DNA from: Holtermannia corniformis
Lineage: Eukaryota; Basidiomycota; Tremellomycetes; Holtermanniales
Assembly (NCBI GenBank): GCA_001599935.1
Contig: BCIJ01000010.1
Location: 139,081-203,080, forward strand
DNA: 64,000 bases
Direction: 5' to 3'
Positions 11,001 through 23,900 of the stretch are shown here, piece by piece. The stretch's first letter is position 1, and every line of letters begins with the position of its first letter. The notes under the pieces were generated by a model that was given only the letters and a program-made list of their open reading frames with translations, did not search any database and was not told where the DNA came from. Both the position numbers and the translations under genes were made by a program.

Positions 11001-12028
11001 CTACTAATCGCCAATCGAGCACAGCGACACGACTCGGCGAGATGTCCGCACGAACGGCAGCTGACGCAGGGCCCAGACACGAGCTGGGCCGCTTGGTCAG
11101 ACGTCTAGCTTTGCGATAGCATTCATCGTCGCCGAGTTGCGACACATCAGCAGCAGTACGACAGAACGGAGGAGGGACGCTTGAGTTGATCCGTGTGGGA
11201 TAAACGGGAACGGCGTGCGCCGCGTTCGATTGCATTGCGGGTCGATGAACTCTGAATATGACGAGGGAGGGATGTGCAGTGGATGGTGGGATCAACTGCC
11301 AAATCTACTAGCGCCGAGCTTGATGCTTCTTGCCTGCCTCTGCTCACGCGAGCAAAGACCGAGGAATGTGAATTCAGCTCGGCGTCCGTGTAGAGAGACG
11401 AGGAATCCGATCACCCGATCCGGCCCAACCGCCAAAACCAATCCAGCGCAGACAAAGGCCTACCGCGCTAGACCCCAACTCTCACACGCACCTTTTTCAA
11501 CGCCTTGCCCTCGTCATCGAGCGTCAAGACGACCTTGGCCGCCTCGACCCGCCTCAGTCGATCCCTCTCCTCTGCCTCGCGTTTCTCCGTTGCGAGTCTC
11601 TCGCCATCTTTCGTAGCCTTGTCCACGCGCTTCCAGTGCGCGTCAATGCCCTTGACGAGCTTCTTCTTGCTGCTGGCGGTGATCTCTTGGTATTCGGCCG
11701 GTTGGTCTGCTTCGGCTGCCGGTTTCAGGATCAACAGCTTGACGAGCGACAACGGGTCGGCTTGGGCTTGGTCGCGATCAGGGTTGAGAGAGAGGTACGC
11801 TGCGAGCGGGGTCGCGAATGGAGCTTGGACCGAGCCGGTTCCAGTCGTGTCGGAGCCGTTCTTCTCATCGACGTGCAGGGTCGTAGTACCTACACCGGAA
11901 CCGACATCAGCTCCCAACCGACAGTCTTATCAGTGCCCTCTCAAGCACGGACCTTTGCTTGAAATACCCAGCTTGTCGCCCACGGCGCCGGCGAGCGCCG
12001 CGACTTTATCGATCGTCGCTTCGGCCAT
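8025..12028 (-). CDS. DED81: Cytosolic asparaginyl-tRNA synthetase, with an apparent 1.77-kb intron
   Basis: Class II synthetase charging tRNA-Asn. The start (12028-12026) begins [19 protein letters not shown] short intron (about 11882-11944) leads to [18 protein letters not shown], the N-terminal domain specific to eukaryotic AsnRS, then the Lys-rich helical linker ([27 protein letters not shown]). The exon ends ...GKALKK at 11492 with donor gtgcgt. The next coding block starts at 9722 after ctgac...ccacag with [20 protein letters not shown], the OB-fold anticodon-binding domain ([19 protein letters not shown]). The catalytic domain follows ([80 protein letters not shown]). Both junctions are phase 0 and the family alignment is continuous across them, so I annotate one gene. 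An alternative downstream start near 9803 would omit the N-terminal domain. Confidence 0.85.
9723..11491 (-). other. Candidate giant intron within the AsnRS gene (1,769 bp)
   Basis: Bounded by a phase-0 donor (gtgcgtgtgag at 11491) and an acceptor with ctgac just before ccacag (ends 9723). Typical introns in this window are 45-55 bp. I see no convincing ORF inside. Frames of 60-107 codons lack motifs, and the small plus-strand frame at 10163-10345 has only scattered Cys/His. It may hold a non-coding RNA, a decayed insertion, or separate transcript starts. Confidence 0.5.
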
Positions 12029-12615
12029 TGGATGATTCTGTCAGTGGGGTCAGTACAAGCGTCAGTATGGGTGTTAGTGTGCTTGCTGATCGTACTTTAT
12101 GCTGAGGATTGCAACAGATTCCTTTATGCAGTCGAGTCGAGTTGCGTTTGGCTCGTGGCGGGCAAATCCGCGGATCACGCGCGCCTACTCCACCGTTCGT
12201 CAACTTAGCAGTGCGGGCGCAGGGCTACATGGAATCGTTCTTCCGACAGACAGCGCGGTAGTGGGATGGACAGGGAGAGGGTATGACAGATGGTAGCAGT
12301 GGGTACTGATAGATGGAACATCTTCACTATCAGTACAAGGAGTAAAGTCGTCGGCCAAGCAGACCGCCTATGAGCATTTAGTCGCGCCACTGCGGGCCTA
12401 TCGCTACGCCATTCGCCAAACCCCCTTAGAATGCTTCTTAGCTGTTGTTATCCTTGTCAGTCTTCTCACTCGCTACACGTTGGTAGAGAGGCCGGCCACC
12501 GTCATCAAGAAGCTCGTAGAGCCGCTGTATACGCAAAACACATATCCACCAGCTGTCCGCGCGTCAAAGCACACACCCGGTCGTCATCCCGCGTTCGCCA
12601 CCCGCACCAACCACA
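12029..12615. promoter_or_regulatory. Shared divergent promoter region of AsnRS and VID27
   Basis: About 590 bp between the two ATGs, which face away from each other. It should contain both 5' UTRs. I see no TATA box close to either start and no ORF of interest. Both genes are housekeeping types, consistent with TATA-less promoters. Confidence 0.5.
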
Positions 12616-15600
12616 ATGTTTGTGCTGAAATCTCGTATGTGTACCGTTGCGTCTCGTCCTCTGTCACTACTGACATGACTTGTGCACAGTGTTTGGCCAG
12701 ATGTGGGGTCCGTACAGCTGATCATGGCAGGTTCCACAGAAGCTGACGCCAGCAGGCAACCCGGCCAACCCGGAGCTGATCCAGATCCCCGCTGGGCAGC
12801 TCTACCTCGTTCGACCCGACTCGATCAAGGGGTCCAGAGAGTGCATGTGAGTCAGCTATGCATATGTAATCGCCACCGATCTGTCAAGAGCCGTGGCTGT
12901 CGACAACACGTAGCTGACATTTCCAGCTTCAAAGACGCAGTCGCGACCATCCGCCGGACCTCGATCGAATACTCGTACCAACTCGTCATCACGCGCGCAT
13001 ACGACGAAGGCGAGGAACAATTACTCGATGAAACGGCGGAATGTTCGCTCTCTTCTGCCCCTACCTCCGCGGCTCAAGCTGACTCCCGCTCACAGCCGAC
13101 GACGAACGCTCGTTCCTGATCGATCAAGCGCTCTCGTTTCGTTTCGGATCCCTAGATGGGGACGCTACCGTTGCGTGGCGTGACCTCGCAGGTGATCCGG
13201 GAGACTTGTGGGAGTTTGTCTGCGCTTCAAAGGTTGGTTGGTATCCGTGCTTTGTGGCGTGGTTGGTTGAGTGTCTGGATGTCTCTCTACGTAGTATTCC
13301 CGGACGGTGCGGATCCCACACCGCCTGGTGTGCACCGGGCAGACAGACAGATCCGACTCTGTTCTTCGACGCAGCTCCGCGCGTCCTGACACACGCGCCG
13401 TGCCATATACTCGTTCGATCTGCTCTGATCTCCTGGTGTGTTGGCGTAAACCTGCTCCCTGCGCCTGGCTGGTTCTGAGTCCGATGTCTCGACTTCGGTG
13501 ACACGGTGATCAGCTCCGCCGTGCTCACGGAGCTATGCAGACTCTGCATAGCGACGGGTGAAGCGCAGCTGTATCGGCTTCCAAAGTCCTGCGCGTGCGG
13601 TCTCCCGACTCCTTATTCTACGCTGCTGAACGGAGAAATCAGCATGCCGCGCGTCAAGCATGCGCCTGTCCTTGGTAATGTTTGTCAATATGGCAAGATG
13701 ACCGTGTTCAAACGCCCTGGACCATGTCTACCTTGATCAGAATTACTCTGCGTCTTCCACAGCTTGGGTAATGATCAGCGAACATCGCTGAATTCCCCTA
13801 GTGTTGGCAAGACGGGGGTTGTGACAGGTCATCAGATCATGTGTCTGCCGCGACCCGTTATCAGTAGATCCGGCTGTACGAAGCCCGCGAGTGCACCTTC
13901 CGCATCTGTCAATGCGTTGGAACGCGTGTATCGCGTTACATGCGCGTCTTGTTATCGCCAGGGGCTGCCCCTGTTGCCCGGGAGTTCTGCGCGCTTCGTG
14001 CGGTTGCTTTGCCGCTTAGGATCGTACATCGACAGCTCTGCAGGGTACGTGCCTGTCTGCTGAATCCTTGCGGTCATCGCATCGCTGTGTCGTACACTGG
14101 CTCAATCCGGTATCTGCCTGCGTCAGACTGGGCCTTGTCCCGGCGCCCAGATCCTGGCGATGTTGAGCTTTGCCTTTGTATGTCAAGTTGGGCAGCTTCT
14201 GCACGGCAACAGATCAGGCATAGCTATACGGGTGCGCCAAGTACTTGGCGTGCAATGCCATGGCCGATCGCCGATTCTGTCCTACAGGAGCTAGCTAGCC
14301 GCGCGGCGAACCCTCTTAATCCGACAGATCGCATTCGATGAGACCGTCTATCGCGTGGCTGAAAGGATCACCGCGTACAGCGCTGGCGTTTGCTGCAAAG
14401 ATCATCCGCTGTTCTCATAGATCATCTTCCATCGGTGGCGATGGTTAGACTTGGCTTGTTCGTTCAGAGACGAGGATCGGCTCGAGCGGTCGGCGTGATG
14501 ACCAACAAGAAGACTGCCATTTGCTGCCACGATCTGTCACCAGTAGATGCATCAGGCGTCCATTCCGGGGCATTGCGAAGCCTTGCTAACGGCCCTTTCG
14601 CATCTAGTCCATAGACAGGCGGCGGCGTGTACTGTGGCGTAGACGTGGTAGTGTCGGCACTGTGCTCTTCTCCTCACGAGTCGTCGCGGTGCGCTGCTCA
14701 GGTCGCTTGCCTGCTTGGGACCAAGACTCGCGCATTCTGCGTGCTCCATGCGCGCCTGCTTATTATGTCCCTCGTGCAATCATGGCTCTGGGGCGAGCAC
14801 AGGTGTGATTGTTGGCGCTGTAGCAGTAGCGAACAAGCGCGTCGCTAATGCTCTACACGGAGTAAAAGGGTGTTTGCAGACACCTGCGGACAGAGCTGCA
14901 AAAGTTTTACTACCTGACATTGACGGCCGGTGATCAGCTATGATCATAGCTACAACGACGAGCTCAGGCAGGCTGCGAAAAGGATGATATGATAGTAGCC
15001 TGGGCTGACCGTGGTCACAGTCTGTACCCAAGGCGACTAGCAGCGTTTTCGAGGTTACCGTCTTGCATTGCATCTACGAGCGGGTAAGTCATTCTTCTCA
15101 ACGACAGAACGAGACTGACGAGACTAGAAATACCAAAGATCGCACGAGGAAGCGTCGGATGCGGACTTGGAGGCTCTCAAGTGGCGGTACGTCGTCCGCT
15201 GTGGTACACGAATGCAGCTGACACCCGCAGCCGACCCGACCCGAGCAGCAGTAAGACTAAGAGCAAGAGCCCGCCGTTGGAGGATGCGTTTGACAACTTG
15301 GCTGTATCGGCCTCATCCTCAACAGCTCCGGTTGAAGCAAAGCCCGAGTCTCCAGCCGAATTGCCCGTCGAGGACCCGTTCGAGGGCGTAGAGATCCGAC
15401 ACCGGACCAAAGCCGAGTTGTACCTGTTTGACACCGAGACGGACATGTTTGTCGCGCAGGGCGAGGAGGAGATTACGATGGACATTGCCGTCAATGGCGA
15501 GTATGACTGTGAGTTGATAACGGAAAGTATTGTCACCGGCTGACGACCCAGACTGGGTCATTGTGCGCCAAAAGATGATCCCATTCATCTCGCTCCCGCT

Positions 15601-17519
15601 CGACGCCGAGATGAACCCGCGGTTCGATATCGCCAACCACGCATTCATGTTCACGTACCGACCCCCGCCAGACCAAGGGATCCCATCTACGTGGTGTCTG
15701 CGCTTTGGCGACGAGGATGCGTTTGCGCAGTGGAAGGATCAATACACGATCTTGATGTGGGAGGGTAAGAACAAGATGAGCTATGCAAAGGCCAAGGCGC
15801 GTTGTTGTGGCGGTGTTGGCTGCTTGCTGACAGACGTGCAGGAGGTCGAGCAGCGATACATCAACCAGGCATATGAGGATGTCGAGATGCGGGATGTTGA
15901 AGAGGAGGAGGAAGAGGAAGAAGAAGAAGAGGAAGAGGCGTCTGGTATGTTTTCGACTGCCGCCGTCGCCGCGCTGAACCCCAGACTCTGCGCAATCCGC
16001 CGATGAATCCGAAGAGGAGACGGACGAAGACCGGTTTGGCGCCCACAAGGGTGTCAAGAACCAGCACCTGACAGTCGGATACAAGAACGACTTGTCGTAC
16101 GTGACGCGCGGCGACATGATTGGCGTCTTCAAGCATGGTGGCGACAAGATGGATCACCGAACGACGATCAACACTGTGCGGGACACAAAGGGCCGAGCGT
16201 TCAACCCGAAAAAGGTGCGTTGTTGCAGTTGAAGGACATGACTGACGAGCCCAGATGATGCTGCACAACCAAGACAGCAACATGCTCATGCTTGATCCGC
16301 TCAACCCCAACTCGATTATGCGAATGGATTTGGAGTATGGCAAGGTTGTGGATGAGTGGAAGGTGTCGGATCATGTCAATGTCGACAACATTATTCCCGA
16401 GTGAGTGCTGCGCTGTGTTCAGGGTTGAGCTGACTTGTTCAGCTCCAAGTATGCACAGATGAACCCAGAGCAGACCCTCATCGGCCACTGTGAGTGATCT
16501 GCACCGATTCACGCCCCGTCTGACACTCGTAGCGCACAATGGCATCTTCCGAATCGATCCCCGTCTGGCCGGCAACAAGCTCGTCGACAGCCAGTTCAAG
16601 CAGTATGCTAGCAAGAATGACTTTTCCGCCGCGGCGACGACGGAATCGGGCAAGTTTGCGGTTGCGAGCAACAAGGGTGATATCCGGCTGTTTGACGCCA
16701 TCGGTAAGAATGCCAAGGTGTGTTGTGTGACAAATCCTAACGATGTCGCTGACCCTACCAGACTGCCCTGCCTGCGCTAGGCGACCCAATCATCGGCGTC
16801 GACGTGTCTGCCGACGGTCGTTGGCTCGTAGCAACTTGCAAGACGTACTTGCTGCTGATCGACACTCTGATCGGTGATGGGCGGTACAAGGGCTCGAGCG
16901 GGTTCGACCGCAGCTTCCCGGCCGATTCGAAGCCGGTCCCGAGGCGGCTTCAGCTCAAGCCGGAACACGTTGCGTACATGGAAGACGAGGTGTCGTTCAC
17001 TCCGGCCCGGTGTGTTGTATGCAGTGTTGGCAAGATTGGTGCTGACCTGACAGATTCAACACTGGGTTGAACGAGGCCGAAAAGACGATTGTGACGTCTA
17101 CGGGCAAGTTTGTCATCACCTGTAAGTTGCTGCATGGCGTAGCAGAGCCCGACTAAGCTCGCGTAGGGAACTTTCGACGTCTCAAGGCCGGTCGGACGGA
17201 CGACTACCAGATCAAGGTGTGTCGACTTGCCTAGCTGGCGTTAGGCTCGACTGACGTCTCGTAGCAATACCAGTCCAAGGTCGTGGCGGACAACTTCAAG
17301 TTTGGTGCCGACAAGAATATCATTGTTGCGCTCGAGCACAATGTGTTGACGGCGAGCAAGCGGGATCTGCTCAAGGTGTGTCGAGTGGGGTAGCGTACAA
17401 AGCACAGCTGACGCCTACAGCCCACTCGACAATCGCTCGCGTCACCGCGCGCGTCCCTCTCGACGCCCGTCAAGAAGATTCGAGACTCGCACAGCAACAT
17501 TGTGCACTCGCCGTACTGA
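12616..17519 (+). CDS. VID27: VID27-family protein, with an apparent 1.79-kb intron
   Basis: VID27 proteins carry an N-terminal PH-like domain, a middle domain and a C-terminal WD40-like propeller; the family is tied to vacuole import and degradation in yeast. Exons begin MFVLKSLFGQMWGNPANPEL, then QIPAGQLYLVRPDSIKGSRE, FKDAVATIRRTSIEYSYQLV and SFLIDQALSFRFG, ending WRDLAGDPGDLWEFVCASK at 13232. The frame resumes at 15021 after ctgac...cacag with SVPKATSSVFEVTVLHCIYE and RKYQRSHEEASDADLEALKW. The middle domain (RTKAELYLFDTETDMFVAQG, DWVIVRQKMIPFISLPLD) leads to a long Glu run (about 15900-15940). The C-terminal domain follows (QHLTVGYKNDLSYVTRGDMI, MLHNQDSNMLMLDPLNPNSI, GKFAVASNKGDIRLFD, DVSADGRWLVATCKTYLLLI, GKFVITWNFRRLK). 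The gene ends HSNIVHSPY. At least ten short introns plus the long one. Confidence 0.9.
13233..15020 (+). other. Candidate giant intron within VID27 (1,788 bp)
   Basis: Phase-0 donor gttggt after ...VCASK, and acceptor ctgaccgtggtcacag before SVPKATSS. Nearly the same length as the AsnRS gap (1,769 bp), in the divergent neighbour. Inside I find no frame with recognisable motifs. The two long introns are not alike over any long stretch by eye, apart from chance-length words such as gtctctctac near the start of both. Confidence 0.5.
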
Positions 17520-17708
17520 TACGGCTGGTGAGATATACACGGCAGGGTGAGGGTGAGGGTTGTCCAGGCTTGGACAGTGTACCATAGGGGATGCAGTTGA
17601 CTTTGCTCGACGTTGTCGCTTTGCTGGCTTCCACGTCGTCACTTGCACGTCCACTTTGACGACCATCTAGACTTGCAGAGTGCAGCGACTGACGACGCCG
17701 AGGGCATC

Positions 17709-20700
17709 ATGAAGCTGTCGAGATGGTTTGTACCGCTGGCCGCGAGCTCGAGCTGGTTGATGGCGTCGGTGCGGGCGCAGGAGGATCAAGACGTCTTTCA
17801 GTACGAGGTGGGTCGGTGCAGCGGTCAAGCTCGAGGATGTGAGCGCAACAGCTGCTGTTTGCATCGTGCTCTCTTCATGCACAAGCTTGACTGCGAGAGC
17901 TCCCCCAAGCACGTCGCTCAACACGAGCTGATCGACTCAGTCCGACATCTCTCGCCTTCGCTCCATAGTCATCAACTCGCTCTACTCTCAAAAAGACGTC
18001 TTTCTTCGTGAACTCCTCTCAAACTCGAACGATGCACTTGAAAAGCTCCGGATCACCGCTCTCAAAGATCGCAGCGTCATGGACGCCGGTGAAGGCAACA
18101 TCACCATCGCCGTCGAGCTCGAGCAAGGCTCAGAGGGCAAGCGAGGCAAGCTGATTATCCGGGGTATGGGTCAGTGATGGGTTGGAGCCGAGCTGATGGA
18201 GGTAGATACGGGTATCGGCATGACCAAAGCTGAGCTGGCGAGGAACCTGGGGACGATAGCTCGTAGTGGGACTTCGGATTTCTTGAAGAACGCCGATAAT
18301 GAAGAGGGCGCGGCGGCGGATGGCAACTTGATCGGGCAGTTTGGTACGTCCTTGTCCCCGCTGCGATGGTACACTGACTTGTCTAGGGCTCGGGTTCTAT
18401 AGCTGGTTTGTACCACATAGCTCACGGCCTGACCTAATCAATCGACAGCTTTCTCGTTTCACCAACCGTCGAGGTTTCGTCCCTGCCGCCTCCGACGTCG
18501 CAGAACCCGAATCCAGTTCAGCACACGTTCTATTCATCCTCGTCAGGTTCATCCTTTACGGTCCAGCCGGACCCTCGAGGGAACACGCTCGGTCGCGGGA
18601 CAGAGATCGTCCTGAACATTGGAGAAGACGACAAGGCGTTCCTCAGCACCCAGCACCTCAAGGACTTGGTGTATGTCCATGCCCATTTTCTTGATCACGT
18701 TGCTGACAGCTGTGTAGGGACAAGCACTCGCAGTACTCGACAACGTTCCCGATCTACATTAGCCAACGCGTCGCCAGAAAAGTGCCAAAAGTCTCAATCC
18801 CATCAGAGGACGATTCGGACAATGCCGATCCGTTCAAGGATGCCGAAGAGGCGGAATCTGAAGACCAAACACCTGCTGAAGAGTTTGAAGACATCTGGGA
18901 GAACGAATGGGTTCGACTGAATGACCGACCGCCGATCTGGATGCGGTGCGTGGCGAACTAGCTTGGGCTGCAAGGGTCCTGACGGCCTCAGTGATCCTAA
19001 AGATGTGACCGAGCCTGAATATCGCGAGTTCTACAAGGCAGTTGCCAAAGAGCCAAAAGCCGAGACACTGGGCTGGACTCACTTCAAGGTGGGTTCCTGC
19101 ATACGCAGGTGCCGGACTGATATCCGACAGGGCGACACTCAATCGGGCGTCTCGTTCCGATCTATCATCTACATCCCCTCGTCGCTACCAGAAGATTTCT
19201 GGAGTAAAGCGACGAGCGGGTTCAACAATGTTCGGTTGATGGTCAAGGTTGGTGGTGTGACTTCGTTGGAGCGGGGCTGAGATGACGATAGCGCGTGTTC
19301 ATCACGGATGACCTTGGCGAGGAATACACGCCTCGTTGGTTGAGCTTTCTGAAGATTACTGTGGATGGTCAGTCCTTTTCGCAGACAGCACACCGCCGCT
19401 GACTAGTGCAGCTGATGACCTGCCGTACGTTGCATACTACCGACCACCGCTTGACTGACACTTCAGGCTCAACGTCTCGCGCGAGACGTTGCAAAACAAT
19501 CGTTTCCTCAAACAGCTCCAACGCATCCTTGTCCGCAAAGCGCTCGATCTCTTTACGAAACTCGCCGAAACGGATCCACAAGGTTTCAAGGCCGTCTCGA
19601 AAACCTATGGGAACGCATTGCGCATCGGGCTCATGGAGAGCAACAAGGACAAGATCAAGCTCGCAAAGCTGTTACGGTTCGAGAGTACTCGGACGAATTA
19701 TACGAGCTTGGACGAGTACGTCGAGAACCGCAAGGTCGGGCAAAAGCAGGTGAGTGGTGGTGTGTCGATTGGGAAATAGCTGATGAAGCAGATCTACTAC
19801 CTTGCGGGGGTTGGCGAGAAACCGGAATCACTTCGACGCTCGCCGTTTGTGGAGAAACTGATTGCGCGGGGGTACGAAGTGTTGCTTCTCAACCTGCCAT
19901 CGGACGAGGTCATGATGGGTGCACTGAGCAACTATGCGTGCGTGACAAGTCTACAAAGTGTCGTTCTGACGTACGCAGCGGTATGACGACCCAGGACGTA
20001 TCAAAGAAGGGACTCAAGTACGGTGATGAGGAAGAGGACGAGGCTGAGAAGCGCGAATTCGAGGCTCAGAAAAAGGGCTTTGCGCCGTTGATCGACTGGC
20101 TCAAAAAGGAGCTCACGGGCCGCATTAGTGACGGTATGTCGATCTTGTTGCTGTTCTCACAAATTGACCCTGCAGTCGTCCTGACCAACCGCCTCGTCAC
20201 ATCACCGTGCACTATCGTCGTCGGTAAGCAGCCGTGGCCATGGCCAACCAAACCATGCTGATCGAGCAGAGCACATGGGCTGGTCTGCCAACATGGCCAA
20301 GATCATGGCGGCCCAAGCGACGTCGGAAGACGATCCAATGTACAAGATGATGCGCGACCTGCCCAAAGTGCTAGAGATCAACCCGAAATCGCCACTGATC
20401 GAGGGCCTGCTGGACCGTGTTCTCGACTTGCCAGAGGAAGACACCGACTCTGCCGACGCCGTCGAGCTGCGAGAGACGGTGTCGGTCCTGATTGACACTT
20501 CGCTCGTTCGTAGCGGCTTCAACGTGCACGACTCGGATTCGTACGTCCGCACGAGCGGCAGAGTGATCGCTCACCTTGCAGGTACTTTACGCGCGTCGAG
20601 GCTTTGCTCCGCCGATCTCTTGGCGTGTCTCTGGCTGCAAAGGGAACTGCAAACGTCAAGCCAGCCCCACCTACCGCTGTTGGACCCGTGCCGGAAGATC

Positions 20701-20834
20701 TCGCACCAGAGGAAGATGGTCAGCCAGACGTGTCGGGTGACAGCGCCAGTTGGGAAGACTGGCAAAACATCAAGGCCAGGCTGCGAGCAGAGACGGAAGA
20801 AGCACAAGAAAGTATCAGCCACGACGAGCTTTAA
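17709..20834 (+). CDS. ER-resident HSP90 chaperone (GRP94/endoplasmin)
   Basis: An HSP90 folding chaperone of the ER lumen. Exon 1 encodes a signal peptide ([20 protein letters not shown] then VRAQEDQ, likely cut after VRA). After an intron of about 133 bp come [20 protein letters not shown] and [13 protein letters not shown], then [20 protein letters not shown] (ATP-binding), SGTSDFLK and IGQFGLGFYSCFLVS (rebuilt over two small introns). The charged linker follows ([20 protein letters not shown]), then [13 protein letters not shown], the middle domain ([46 protein letters not shown]) and the dimerisation domain ([34 protein letters not shown]). The protein ends SISHDEL, an ER-retrieval signal. 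At least ten short introns. The stop lies 71 bp from the convergent RRP5 stop. Confidence 0.93.
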
Positions 20835-20905
20835 CGCCGCACGCATGATGGCCCAAGCCCATGAAGAAGATAGCCTGATGATGCATATGCCGATAATGTC
20901 TGATC

Positions 20906-23900
20906 TTACTCCGCTGCGTCCGCTGCATGCGCCAACACCCATTCCCGCGCCTTGTCCTTGGCTCGGTTCTGCCCATCCTCGTCACCGATGCGACCCTCGA
21001 TAGCCAGCAGTTTCTTGAACAGGAACCTAGCGATGATCAGAGCCTATACTGGTACTGGCTCGTGAACTCACTTTGCCTTTTTGCTGGTCAATTTCTGGTC
21101 CAAAGCGCGATCGACCAGGTTGCTGGCATCCGTCAGCACGGTCCCTCGACCTCGGATCGCACCCACCGAACGCCCTGAATGTCATTCTCCTTGGCGACCT
21201 GGTCGATGTATACACCCCAAACATCCAACCGCTTGGGATAACTGTCGACAATGCCCTCGAAAATGGTCTTGCCTCGCTCCGCGTCTCCATACTTGAACTC
21301 GAGCAAAGCCATCTTTTCGATCGTCTCGACGTCTGCAGATCTTTAGCCCAGTTGAACGGGCTTGTAAGACTCACGCTTCGACTTGTCCAAGCTCTTGAGA
21401 CTTCGTGGCAGCAGCTCGCGAGCAGCATCCACATCGCCTCGCCTGAGGTAAAACTCGGCAGCGCGCGCCCAAGACTCGGGATATTGGCTAAACTTCTTGA
21501 CAGCCTTTTTCAAGATCTCCTCGGCAAGCTGCAATGATCAGCCTTCGCACTATACTTGGTACACAACGCACCTCATTCTTGTCGTTGGCTTGCAAAGCGT
21601 CGGCAAAGCGAAAGTACACCGTCTTGGCGTCGTTGTACTGCGCGGCTTCCTTGAAGACCTTGTCAATGGTCTGCTCGGTGCCAAAGCCGATTTCAAGGTT
21701 GACGAGGGCCATCCAGACATTCAACTTGTCCTCCTCCTCGCGGTATTGGATCGTCTCGAGTGCTCGCCGGCCGATCTTGCGCGCTTTATCAACTTCGTGC
21801 AGTTGCAATTGGAAAGACATGAATTGAATCCAGAGGAATGACGAGTTTGGTGAAGCAAGCAACGCCCGCTCAAACTCGGCAGTGGACTCTGGCTGGCCAG
21901 ACGGAGCGGTGGCAGTGAGGTCGTCCTTGGCCTTCTTCTTGCCGGCCGCTTTGCTCGATGATGCAACCGGTTCCTCGTCCTCCGAACTGGAGTTGCCGTC
22001 TGAAGATCCGGCGGCTTGTCCCTGCCAATCAAAGCCTCCATCGACTTGCAAGGCAGACACTGGGGCGTTGATGGCCGCCTTTGCTTTGGTCTTGGGCTGT
22101 CCGAGATCAGCTGTGACAGTCGTGGATGAAAGACGTACCTTGTCGGAAACAAGCTTGATTCCTGCGTCCACATCATCCTCGTCTGCCTCGTCATCACTCG
22201 AGTCCTCTTCCTTCTCTTCATCACTCTCGCCGTCTTTCTCATCCTCGTCATCGTCCTCACCGCTGAGCATGTCGGCGTCCTCGACGTCCGAACTCGCCAT
22301 CTCGACATCAGGCTGCGCAAAGTCGTCCTCGGCAAAGTAGCTAGCCTTAATGCCGAACGAGATCTTGCCCTTCTCAGTGTCAATCGAAGTGATGACGGCC
22401 TTGACTTGGTCTCCCTCGCGGAACCCCTTGAGAGCCTGAGCGACGTCTTGCTTCTTGTCATCCGAAATCTCAGACTTGTGGCACAGCCCGCTGACTTGCG
22501 AGCCCTCGATCCGCAGAAAGATGCCGAATGTCTCGACCCGCTTGACGACAGCAACGACCTTTTGGCCCTCGGTGTAGTCGGAAAGACCCGTTGAGGCTTG
22601 CTTGCCTTGCGGCTTTGAAGGGTTCTTGCGCAGCGTCATCTCGACTAGACCCTCTGTCGCGTCGATGCTGAGAATCTTGCCTGCCACAACTTGGCCCTCT
22701 GCGAAGCGCGACTGCCAGTCTTTGACATACTGTCCGCGTCAGCGAGCTCTCACGCGGCCACAATAACTCACGTCATCAAACATCTCCCGGATGACTACGC
22801 GGGCGGTGATGTCCCTCGACAGGCTGACGAACAGACCAGCCTTGGGTGCAATACGCTTCACGAGGCCTCGAATGGCCTGGCCCTCTTTGAGCGAAGCGAG
22901 ACTATCGATCTCTGGGTCAACAATTTTGGTCTTGACATGGGGGTTCAAGCGCGACGGTCGCGTCGACAGGTCAACGTTTCGTGAGCCGGCATCGAGCTTG
23001 AGGACGCAGCACTTGACAATGTCGCCCGCTGCAAACTGCACTTGAGGCGCCACTGCGCTCTTCAAGTCATCGACCGTGTCGATGGGATGGATGCGTCCGC
23101 GTACGTGGTTGGATAGCTGGACCAGGGTGCCCAGAGCCGCAGAAAAGCCGATGACGCGGCCCGGCAAGATCTGACCTGGCTGTAGCGAGTCAGCCGTGAC
23201 AGCAACGTGCGAGATGCCGCTCTGTGGCCGGCCACTCGGGTTGTTGGCAACGATCAAGAGGTTCGTCTTGGGATCTTTGGAGACCACAACGAGCTCCGAA
23301 ATCTTTTCGCCAATCTTCAACGACTTCTTGACCTTTGTGACATCCTCCCGTCGGAAATTGGCGAGGTTGCTGAGCGACAGCAGGGCCGTTGATTGACTCG
23401 GCACGAGCGCAAGCACAACCTGCTCGGCATGGATCTGAGCAACGACACCCTCGACCTTGTTGCCAACTTCGATTTCGGCAGCGGCCGTTGCAGCAGGCAG
23501 AGCCTGCTTGACGGATGCGACGAGCTTTTGAGCATCCTCGTCAACCTCGATGATCTTGACGTTGACCGGCTTGCCATCGTAGAAGACGTCTTCGAGGTTC
23601 TGGATGAACGCATTGCTACGCACGTCAGCACCGACACGACTGCAATTGATTCACCCACCTAGCTTCGGCCATTGGCACAAACGCCTTGAGCCCACCAAAC
23701 AGGCTGACCAAGCACCCTCTGCCGAGAAACGAGACGATCACACCAGGCGTGATCATGCCGAGCTTGACGTCGTCAAAGCTGGTCGGGACAGGGTGCGGCG
23801 AGTCCAGGAGCGACTTTTTCAGCGTCAAGAGAACCCGGTTACGAGCCGGCTCGATGGCATAGACCTATCTGGTGTTAGTGAGTTACGCAAAGGGATCAGA

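Noticed and set aside
13764..14063. Possible small Cys protein inside the VID27 intron (VTCASCY piece)
   Set aside because: Starts at a non-ATG codon, no TATA box, no C-x6-H-x-H or CxCG motif.
21721..22554. 277-codon minus-strand ORF, Arg/Ser-rich
   Set aside because: Frame-shifted shadow of the acidic region of RRP5, where GA-rich codons give Arg in the next frame.
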